A stretch of 51,385 bases of DNA from Calditrichota bacterium (GTDB lineage: Bacteria; Electryoneota; AABM5-125-24; Hatepunaeales; Hatepunaeaceae), in contig VGIQ01000005.1 in the NCBI GenBank assembly GCA_016867835.1, positions 1 through 51,385 of the forward strand, given 5' to 3'. How positions within the stretch are numbered: the first letter of the stretch is position 1; each line of letters begins with the position of its first letter. Positions 8,950 to 14,118 of this stretch are shown here, in pieces. The notes below the pieces were generated by a model. It was not told the DNA's origin. It saw only the letters and a list, made by a program, of their open reading frames with translations, and searched no databases. Position numbers and translations under genes: made by a program.

Positions 8950-9141
8950 ATGCAAACACTCGACTACTCTTTCTACGAAGATGACGGCTGGCTGGTCGGC
9001 TGGCTGCTCGATTATCCCGACTACCAAACGCAGGGCGAGTCGATCGAGGAACTCGAGGAAAATCTCCGAGACATTTTCGACGATATTACGGACGGATATA
9101 TACCTCATGTCCGCAGGATCGGGCACTTGACTATCCAATGA
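8950..9141 (+). CDS. hicB: HicB-family antitoxin
   Basis: 63 residues resembling the small one-domain HicB fold (YSFYEDDGWLVGWLLDYPDY, then QGESIEELEENLRDIFDDI). HicB proteins block the HicA mRNA interferase and often repress their own operon; no clear DNA-binding tail is seen here, so repression may be weak or absent. The start is ATG 8950 with AAGGA seven bases ahead; the longer frame from 8884 would run through the terminator hairpin. The stop overlaps the start of hicA (ATGA). Confidence 0.8.
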   Translation: MQTLDYSFYEDDGWLVGWLLDYPDYQTQGESIEELEENLRDIFDDITDGYIPHVRRIGHLTIQ

Positions 9142-9314
9142 AGCGAGGGGATCTCATTCGCCAGTTGGAAAACCTTGGCTGCATCCTGATCCGCCACGGC
9201 AAGAGGCACGATTGGTATCAGAATCCATTGACCAAAGCGTCTCAACCTGTGCCCAGGCACAACGAGATCCGGGATACGCTTGCTCGCGACATCATCAAGA
9301 GGTTGAAGGGTTGA
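9138..9314 (+). CDS. hicA: HicA-family mRNA interferase toxin
   Basis: A complete 58-residue frame. It matches the HicA double-stranded-RNA-binding-like fold: MKRGDLIRQLENLGC, then the active-site region RHGKRHDWYQNP with the conserved catalytic His (residue 24), and the family ending PVPRHNEIRDTLARDIIKRL. HicA cleaves mRNA in translation-independent fashion until bound by HicB. The pair is in the order hicB-hicA with a 4-base overlap. All expected motifs are intact, so this module is probably functional, unlike several others in the island. Confidence 0.85.
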   Translation: MKRGDLIRQLENLGCILIRHGKRHDWYQNPLTKASQPVPRHNEIRDTLARDIIKRLKG

Positions 9315-9328
9315 GGCAAAGAGGCAAT

Positions 9329-9463
9329 ATGGATGACCGCCGCACCCGCGCCGACATCGAGCCAATCCTTCGCGAGGTGGTCGAAATCCTCGTGCGCGAC
9401 TACCAGCCGGAGTTGATCATCCTTTACGGAATGATTAAAGGACGGTTCATGGAGATTAACTGA
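9329..9463 (+). pseudogene. Truncated MNT-type nucleotidyltransferase (N-terminal fragment)
   Basis: 44 residues from ATG 9329 with AAAGAGG upstream. The first 34 residues (DRRTRADIEPILREVVEI onward to ELIILYG) are the same as in the gene at 10034; the DNA is identical for 95 bases (9335-9429 and 10046-10140). The match stops just before the catalytic GSYAWG...DID motif, and ten unrelated residues follow. It cannot be an active nucleotidyltransferase. It is a broken duplicate. Confidence 0.8.
9335..9429 (+). repeat. 95-base exact direct repeat, copy A
   Basis: Identical base for base to 10046-10140. It covers the coding start of the nucleotidyltransferase, and implies a recent duplication or recombination. 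Confidence 0.9.
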
Positions 9464-9490
9464 TTGCAGTTTTGGCTTGGAACCGGCTGG

Positions 9491-9787
9491 ATGAAAGCCT
9501 TAAGAGAACGTCTTGTTGCGTGGCAGATTCATGCCAGCGAGAGGATGGCTGAACGCGGATTTACTCGCGCCGCAGTTCTGGAGGCGTTGGTAGATGCGGA
9601 ATGTATTGAGAGTTATCCGGATGACATACCATTTCCGAGCGCACTGTTTCTTGGTTGCGATAATGGACGACCAATACATATTGTAGCATCGCTTGACCAT
9701 AGTGTCGGAATCATTCACATCATCACGGTCTATGAACCGGATGTGAGCCGGTTTGAACCTGGATTTAGAAAACGGAGACCAAATTGA
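9491..9787 (+). CDS. DUF4258-family protein, probable toxin of a DUF4258/YgiT-type pair
   Basis: 98 residues with the DUF4258 pattern: IHASERMAERGFTRAAVLEA, IESYPDDIPFPSALFLG, GRPIHIVASLD and IIHIITVYEPD, ending in RKRRPN. The family has a RelE-like fold and is commonly found with a small zinc-finger antitoxin, as here: the next gene overlaps by four bases. The frame opens at TTG 9464, but ATG 9491 gives the expected domain start; neither has a strong ribosome site. RNase activity is inferred from context, not shown by a recognised catalytic residue. Confidence 0.75.
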   Translation: MKALRERLVAWQIHASERMAERGFTRAAVLEALVDAECIESYPDDIPFPSALFLGCDNGRPIHIVASLDHSVGIIHIITVYEPDVSRFEPGFRKRRPN

Positions 9788-10023
9788 GATATAAACTCCG
9801 GGAAGGGCTCTGTCCCATTTGCGGCGGTGACCGCAGGCCAGGCACAACTCTGTTTTCAGCCGACATCGGGTCCGGCGTCGTTGTCGTGCGGCGGGTCCCC
9901 GCCTCGGTCTGTGCACAGTGCGGCGAGGCACTCATCGACGATGAGACCGCCGCCCAACTTGAATCCATTGTGGTGGAAGCCCGCGAAAAGAAGCGGCTGG
10001 TAGAAGTGATGGAGATGGGGTGA
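9784..10023 (+). CDS. YgiT-type zinc-finger antitoxin
   Basis: 79 residues. Two CxxC pairs (CPICGG near residue 10 and CAQCGEA near residue 43) form the zinc site found in the N-terminal domain of MqsA/YgiT proteins; a hydrophobic VVVVRRVPASV strand joins them. No helix-turn-helix follows, so it is the short version seen with DUF4258 toxins. It starts at TTG 9784, overlapping the toxin stop (TTGA). It should neutralise the toxin by direct binding. Confidence 0.8.
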   Translation: MRYKLREGLCPICGGDRRPGTTLFSADIGSGVVVVRRVPASVCAQCGEALIDDETAAQLESIVVEAREKKRLVEVMEMG

Positions 10024-10033
10024 GGGTTAAGGA

Positions 10034-11059
10034 ATGAAGAATCAAGACCGCCGCACCCGCGCCGACATCGAGCCAATCCTTCGCGAGGTGGTCGAAATCC
10101 TCGTGCGCGACTACCAGCCGGAGTTGATCATCCTTTACGGCTCGTATGCCTGGGGGAACCCGACGCGGCATAGCGACATCGATCTGTTTATCGTGAAGAA
10201 GACGGATAAGGATCGCATCGACCGCTATGTTGAGGCAGCAGGATTGATTTTCAAGCCGGACCGCCATATTGCATTACAGCCTAACATCTACACGCCGTCG
10301 GAACTGGCTGCCAGAATGCGAATCGGCGATTATTTCGTAGAAGAAGTCCTCACAAAAGGAAAGGTGCTTATCGCAGTACAAAGGCTTCTGATCAGACTAT
10401 GCCGGAATCCTCCCCTCCCCGGAGTGTGGCTTCGAATCGATGCGGCGCCATGCGGGGAGATGCCGTTTGCTGGACGGAACCGTGGTGCAGCGCCTCGAGC
10501 GCTGGCACTGCTTCTCCTGCGGATCAGACTTCTTCGACCCGCAGGCGATGGACAAAATCGCCGCAGAGCGGCTGCGGCAGCGCGGCGCACGGAAGACAAA
10601 GCGACGGGAGCCGGAATATGCGTGAGACGAGCGTCATTCAGTCGTAGCGCCGCAACCTCACCTTTCTGCTGCGAACGACCGCAAAAAACGCACAAACTCT
10701 GGGTCTGGAAGGCTTATTTTCGTGATTCAGGGCGACTCATTGATTGGGAATGCGGTGGTCGTGATCAATCTACCTTCCAGCGGCTTATGAACCGGCCTAA
10801 GCGATGGAAAACGGAAGTCTATTGCACTGACAACTGGAACGCATACGCCTTGGAGATAGAACCTGAAAAGCACTGTATCACCAATCTGGAGACCACTGCA
10901 ATCGAGCGAGATAACGGACGACAAAGGCATTGGCTGGGACGGTTTCGTCGCCGGTCGGTGATCATCTCCAGATCGGCTGAGATGGCAGACCTGAGCATTG
11001 CACTTTTTGCACACCACAGGATCAACGGTGACATGCAAGGACTACCACTTCTTGGTTAA
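10034..11059 (+). CDS. Chimeric frame: MNT nucleotidyltransferase running into an IS1 transposase remnant
   Basis: Residues 1-114 are a minimal nucleotidyltransferase: ELIILYGSYAWGNPTRHSD with the GSx(n)DxD catalytic signature (GSYAWG...DIDLF), ending near FVEEVLTKGKVLIA where such proteins normally stop. These MNT proteins act as antitoxins to HEPN RNases by AMP-ylating them; no HEPN gene is visible nearby. The frame then continues about 100 residues out of frame through a zinc-finger gene remnant and ends in an IS1-family transposase tail (from KTHKLWVWKAYF onward). A stop codon was probably lost or never present after insertion. The first domain may still be functional with a long foreign tail. 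Confidence 0.65.
   Translation: MKNQDRRTRADIEPILREVVEILVRDYQPELIILYGSYAWGNPTRHSDIDLFIVKKTDKDRIDRYVEAAGLIFKPDRHIALQPNIYTPSELAARMRIGDYFVEEVLTKGKVLIAVQRLLIRLCRNPPLPGVWLRIDAAPCGEMPFAGRNRGAAPRALALLLLRIRLLRPAGDGQNRRRAAAAARRTEDKATGAGICVRRASFSRSAATSPFCCERPQKTHKLWVWKAYFRDSGRLIDWECGGRDQSTFQRLMNRPKRWKTEVYCTDNWNAYALEIEPEKHCITNLETTAIERDNGRQRHWLGRFRRRSVIISRSAEMADLSIALFAHHRINGDMQGLPLLG
10046..10140 (+). repeat. 95-base exact direct repeat, copy B
   Basis: The counterpart of 9335-9429, here followed by the complete catalytic motif, so this is the more complete copy. Confidence 0.9.
10401..10625 (+). pseudogene. Degenerate zinc-finger antitoxin-like reading frame
   Basis: In the frame ending at 10625 the sequence reads SPECGFESMRRH, LLDGTVVQRLE, WHCFSCGSDFFDPQAMDKI and then a basic tail. 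The layout resembles the YgiT-type zinc finger: a first CxxC-like pair in which one Cys is replaced by Ser (SPEC), and a second intact CFSC. There is no start codon in the expected place (ATG 10440 is inside the finger). It lies wholly inside the frame of the chimeric gene in another phase. Best read as the remains of an antitoxin gene. Confidence 0.45.
10682..11035 (+). mobile_element. IS1-family transposase remnant (C-terminal part of the InsB-like region)
   Basis: The translation KTHKLWVWKAYFRDSG, then GGRDQSTFQRL, VYCTDNWNAYA, IERDNGRQRHW and ISRSAEMADLSI follows the order of IS1 transposases (LWxW, GDR, TDxWxAY, IERxN, SxxMHD). The second catalytic Asp (in TDNW) and the final Glu (in IERDN) are present, but the first catalytic Asp region and the whole InsA part are missing. 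Terminal inverted repeats were not found. It is a 5'-truncated, immobile fragment. Confidence 0.75.
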
Positions 11060-11075
11060 TACTCTCATCACATCA

Positions 11076-11648
11076 ATGCCAATCAAGTATACTCTTCGTA
11101 TTGCTCTCTTCACTGCGCTTATCTTGCTGGTGCCATTGACGGCGATGCAGTTCACAGATGAAGTTGACTGGAGCCTGTCCGATTTCGTCATTGCAGGTGT
11201 TCTTCTGTTTGGCGCCGGTCTCGTATATAAAGTGGTCACTAATAGGGGGGGCACTACCGCTTACAGGGTCGCTGCAGGCGTTGCGATCTTTGCGGCGTTG
11301 ATGCTCTTCTGGGTGAACGGCGCAGTCGGGCTCATAGGCAGTGAGAACAATCCCGCCAACCTAATGTATCTTGGGGTTATCGGTATAGGCATCATCGGAG
11401 GTGGAATCGTGCGCTTCAAGCCGGGTGGAATGGCGCGAGTAATGTTCGCAGTGGCGTTGGCTCAGGCTCTGATCCCCTTGTTTGCGCTGATAATCTGGAA
11501 ATATCAGGCCATCCCTGAGAGACTCTTTTGGGGCGCACTGGGGGGCACAGGTGTTTTCACTTTCAATTCTATCTTCGTTATGCTGTTTGCCGTCTCCGCT
11601 TTTCTCTTTCGCCATGCCGGCTCGTTAAAGAAGTTATCCTCGTCTTAG
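11076..11648 (+). CDS. Integral membrane protein of unknown function
   Basis: 190 residues from ATG 11076 (the longer frame from 10998 reads through the IS1 tail). About six hydrophobic segments: LRIALFTALILLVPLTAMQF, a FVIAGVLLFGAGLVYKVVTN helix, VAAGVAIFAALMLFWVN, a YLGVIGIGIIGGGIV helix, VMFAVALAQALIPLFALII and FTFNSIFVMLFAVSAFLF. The loop GLIGSENNPANLMYLG separates the middle helices. Similar small membrane proteins occur in Bacteroidetes-type genomes, but I know no assigned role. Its place in a toxin-antitoxin island may be coincidental cargo. Confidence 0.65.
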   Translation: MPIKYTLRIALFTALILLVPLTAMQFTDEVDWSLSDFVIAGVLLFGAGLVYKVVTNRGGTTAYRVAAGVAIFAALMLFWVNGAVGLIGSENNPANLMYLGVIGIGIIGGGIVRFKPGGMARVMFAVALAQALIPLFALIIWKYQAIPERLFWGALGGTGVFTFNSIFVMLFAVSAFLFRHAGSLKKLSSS

Positions 11649-11689
11649 AAAGAGCAAACTATCTGTTAATGTGTGAGTTCAATATCCCC

Positions 11690-11794
11690 ATGAAAATCCC
11701 TACCCAAGCCATCGAAACCACCGGCATCGATGACGCTGCCAACCGCCTTCTACTCGATGAGGTTTTGCGGGTTAAGACCGATACATGCGTTTAG
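11690..11794 (+). pseudogene. Truncated antitoxin-like N-terminus, copy 1
   Basis: 34 residues reading MKIPTQAIETTGIDDAANRL and LLDEVLRV. This resembles the first beta hairpin of a small antitoxin family whose members start with an ETTGxID...LDEPLPV pattern, but the frame stops right after it. The first 55 bases match 12476-12530 with four differences. Confidence 0.5.
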
Positions 11795-11833
11795 GTGTTG
11801 GACAGAGGGCGAAACCGAAGAAGTGGCGCTGGA

Positions 11834-11863
11834 GATCTGGATTCCCCCCTTCGCGGGAATGAC
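11834..11863 (+). repeat. Short dispersed repeat, right copy
   Basis: The inverted partner of 8621-8649 (about 25 of 29 identical). It contains ATTCCC and GGGAAT as an imperfect internal palindrome, as do many REP-like intergenic repeats. Confidence 0.7.
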
Positions 11864-11927
11864 AAGGCCAAACAAGACTCGCTAAATCTATGAACTCTAA
11901 CTTGTGAACTCGAACCCTGAGAGCTTT

Positions 11928-12127
11928 ATGACCACATCTGAATTAGACACAATCGCCGAGCGCATCCGCCGCCTTCCGCCGGACCGCCTCCGCGAGGTGA
12001 TAGACTTCATCGCATTCATCGAGTCGCGCTCCGATACGAGACGTTCGAGAATATGCTCGCCTCACTGGAGGTTCTGGCAAGGGATTGGGACACGCCGGAA
12101 GAGGACGCGGCTTGGGCGAAGTTGTAA
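11928..12127 (+). pseudogene. DUF2281-type antitoxin gene with a frameshift, upstream of mazF
   Basis: From ATG 11928 the frame gives MTTSELDTIAERIRRLPPDR and EVIDFIAFIESRS, the helical start of DUF2281/VapB-like antitoxins. At about 12027-12035 the phase changes; the continuing frame reads YETFENMLASLEVLARDWDT and PEEDAAWAKL, a typical toxin-binding tail ending exactly where mazF begins. A single-base change would restore a protein of about 66 residues. It is either a pseudogene or an assembly error; if real, the toxin lacks an intact partner. Confidence 0.65.
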
Positions 12128-12444
12128 AAGGCGATATCGTCGTCATGCCCTTCCCCTTTTCGGACTTGAGCAAGTCGAAACGGCGGCCCGCTCTTGTTCT
12201 TGCGACTTTGCCTGGCGACGATGTCATCCTCTGTCAAATCACCAGCGTTGACCGCAATGATCGCTGGGCTTTGCCGTTGAGCGATGGTGACATTGAGGGC
12301 GGCGCGCTGGGGCAGCCGGGTTTCATTCGCCCTGCTCGACTGTTCACTGCCGATTGCAGAGTCATCATCTATCGCGTTGGCCGAGTTCGACATTCTCTCC
12401 AAGATAAAGTCGTCGAGCAGATTTTGCGGATATTGCGAGCATAA
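12112..12444 (+). CDS. mazF: MazF/PemK-family mRNA interferase
   Basis: 110 residues. The MazF fold is clear: VVKGDIVVMPFPFSDLSKSK, RRPALVLATLPGDDVILCQI, the conserved RPALVL strand and a C-terminal helix DKVVEQILRIL. The family cuts mRNA at short sequences and is held by a cognate antitoxin. The frame opens at TTG 12085, but TTG 12112 has AGAGG seven bases ahead and overlaps the antitoxin stop, as usual in these operons. The antitoxin in front carries a frameshift, so this toxin may be unrestrained, weakened or silent. Confidence 0.8.
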   Translation: MGEVVKGDIVVMPFPFSDLSKSKRRPALVLATLPGDDVILCQITSVDRNDRWALPLSDGDIEGGALGQPGFIRPARLFTADCRVIIYRVGRVRHSLQDKVVEQILRILRA

Positions 12445-12475
12445 GAAGACCCCTTAGACCCGTGAACTCAATTCC

Positions 12476-12736
12476 ATGAAAACCCATACCCAAGCCATCG
12501 AAACCACCGGCATCATTGACGCTGCCAACCTTAAGGCCCGAAAGAACATGAACACACCCAAAGAATCCCTGGTCGAACTTGCCCGCAATCTTCCTGAGGG
12601 CGCCACCTACGACGACATTATCTACCGCCTCCACGTTCTATCCAAGACCGAACGGGGGCTTAGGGCGGAGGCCGAGGGCCGGCTGATCAGCGTTGAGGAG
12701 GCCAGGAAGAGAACATCGCAATGGCGCTCAAAGTAG
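12476..12736 (+). CDS. RelB/ParD-like antitoxin with a foreign N-terminal segment
   Basis: The frame begins MKTHTQAIETTGIIDAANLK, the duplicated antitoxin N-terminus also seen at 11690, then continues from Met25 (ATG 12548) as a 62-residue protein: NTPKESLVELARNLPEGATY, DDIIYRLHVLSKTERG and LISVEEARKRTSQW. That second part is a common short antitoxin paired with RelE/ParE toxins, and 12548 is probably the native start. The fusion looks like recombination between two antitoxin genes. The stop lies 16 bases inside the toxin gene. Confidence 0.65.
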   Translation: MKTHTQAIETTGIIDAANLKARKNMNTPKESLVELARNLPEGATYDDIIYRLHVLSKTERGLRAEAEGRLISVEEARKRTSQWRSK

Positions 12737-13057
12737 TCTGGACCGAACCGGCTGCCCAAGAACTAAATGACATTGCCGCCTTCATCGCCATCGACTCGCC
12801 GCACTACGCCCAAGTCGTGGAAGACCGCATTCATGAAGCCGCCGACAGTCTTGTTCACTTCCCAGACGAAACCGCGTCGTGCCTGAACTTGACCGTGAAG
12901 ACATCCGTGAGGTATTCGTCTATGATTATAGAGTAATCTATCGGCTGACGCAGAAGAAATCCGGATAATTATGGTGCTTCACGGGGCGCGAGATGCACGC
13001 AGAATTTTGGGCGATGCGAATGGCGAGTTCTATTCTCCTACGTCGGCGGCTGACTAA
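12721..13057 (+). pseudogene. RelE/ParE-family toxin gene broken by two frameshifts
   Basis: The first 49 or so codons give MALKVVWTEPAAQELNDIAA and ADSLVHFPDET, the start of a ParE/RelE toxin. The phase then shifts near 12870 to VVPELDREDIREVFVYDYRV and IYRLTQKK, and again near 12955 to EIRIIMVLHGARDARRI, ending at 13057. All three pieces belong to one toxin in the right order. Each break is explained by one missing base. Either the toxin has been inactivated or the assembly has two indels. Confidence 0.75.
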
Positions 13058-13231
13058 ATGAGGAAGACGCTCAAGAGTTGTGATCCTTTCGCCTACTCCG
13101 TCACCCTTTCGTCACCCTTTCGTCACGCCTTATCTCAGTATTGGGTATGGAGTTACGCGGTTTGTGTGACGAAGTGACGATTTTTCCGCTACACCCCCTT
13201 TCATTAGCATTGGCATTAGCATTGGCATAGT
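13058..13231. other. Gap before sdhB with simple tandem repeats
   Basis: 174 bases without a gene. It contains GTCACCCTTTC twice plus a partial third (13100-13126), a matching GTGACGAA inverted motif near 13167, and the 12-base unit CATTAGCATTGG twice (13202-13225) right before sdhB. Confidence 0.6.
13202..13228. repeat. Tandem 12-base repeat directly upstream of sdhB
   Basis: CATTAGCATTGG occurs twice and is followed by CAT, three bases before the ATG of sdhB. No ribosome site is present in this leader. Confidence 0.7.
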
Positions 13232-13942
13232 ATGCTCATCACCTTCAAAATTTTCCGCTTCGACCCCAACAACGAAGCGCGCGATAAATCGCCGCGCTAC
13301 CAGTCGTTCCAGGTCAAAACCCACCCCGGGATGACCGTCCTCGACGCCCTGCATGACATCAAGTGGCAGCAGGACGGCACACTCACCTTCCGGCGCAGTT
13401 GCCGGTCGGGCATCTGCGGCTCGTGCGCGATGCAGGTTCACGGCCTCAACCGCCTCGCCTGCGAGACGCAGGTCGAGCCGATGGGGAAGAAGACCATTGT
13501 CGTCGATCCGCTCCCCGGCTTCAAGGTCTTGCGCGATCTCGCCGTCGATATGGATCCCTTCTATGAGAACATGGCGCGGGTGAAACCGTTCCTCATCAAC
13601 GACGACCCGCCTCCCGACCGCGAGCGGATTCAATTGCCGGAGGAGTTCCATCACATCGAAGACCCCATCGCCTGTATCATGTGCGGCGCCTGCACCTCGA
13701 GTTGCCCCTCGTTCTGGTATGATCAGGACTACATCGGCCCGGCAGCGATGGCCAAAGCCTACCGCTACATCTTCGATACCCGCGACAAGGGGGCGTCCAA
13801 CCGGCTCGACGTGCTCGACAATAAGCACGGCCTCTGGCGCTGCCATACGATCTTCAATTGCATGGATGCCTGCCCCAAGCGAATCAAAATCACGCAACAC
13901 ATTTCAAGCCTGAAGAAGAAGGTGATCGCGGAAAAGTATTAG
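13232..13942 (+). CDS. sdhB: Succinate dehydrogenase iron-sulfur subunit
   Basis: 236 residues. It carries electrons from the SdhA flavin to the membrane quinone site. N-terminal 2Fe-2S domain with CRSGICGSCAM and a later Cys in RLACETQ; C-terminal domain with CIMCGACTSSCPSFWY for the 4Fe-4S cluster and CHTIFNCMDACPKRI for the 3Fe-4S and remaining ligand. Length and all cluster ligands are normal. It must work with sdhCDA, yet 4.7 kb of accessory sequence and two terminators lie between them, so it needs its own promoter. The leader is a tandem repeat without a Shine-Dalgarno sequence. Confidence 0.95.
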   Translation: MLITFKIFRFDPNNEARDKSPRYQSFQVKTHPGMTVLDALHDIKWQQDGTLTFRRSCRSGICGSCAMQVHGLNRLACETQVEPMGKKTIVVDPLPGFKVLRDLAVDMDPFYENMARVKPFLINDDPPPDRERIQLPEEFHHIEDPIACIMCGACTSSCPSFWYDQDYIGPAAMAKAYRYIFDTRDKGASNRLDVLDNKHGLWRCHTIFNCMDACPKRIKITQHISSLKKKVIAEKY

Positions 13943-13953
13943 GCAGGAACAGT

Positions 13954-13979
13954 GCGGGCGGACGAGGGCGTCCGCCCGC
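13954..13979 (+). terminator. Hairpin terminator after sdhB
   Basis: GCGGGCGGAC and GTCCGCCCGC pair perfectly around a six-base loop, twelve bases after the sdhB stop. Confidence 0.65.
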
Positions 13980-14118
13980 CAGCAACCGGAGAGGGTGTCC
14001 GGTGGCACACCTCAACACGAATCTATGAAGAACGAAGAAACGAAGAAATAATATCTTAAATGATATCGCTTCTGCGCTTCTTTGTGTTGAGAATCGTCAA
14101 CCCCAACTGGAGAGCCGG

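Larger units (their letters stand above)
11649..11927. other. Gap with gene fragment and dispersed repeat
   Basis: 279 bases that hold the antitoxin-like fragment (11690-11794) and the right copy of the inverted short repeat (11834-11863). Nothing else supports a gene. Confidence 0.55.

Noticed and set aside
8562-13231. Island as a prophage, integrative element or complete IS
   Set aside because: No integrase, phage structural gene or tRNA attachment site was seen, and the only transposase is a truncated fragment without visible terminal repeats.
13130-13900. 256-codon minus-strand frame opposite sdhB
   Set aside because: It mirrors a certain gene with all Fe-S ligands; its sequence has no family likeness.
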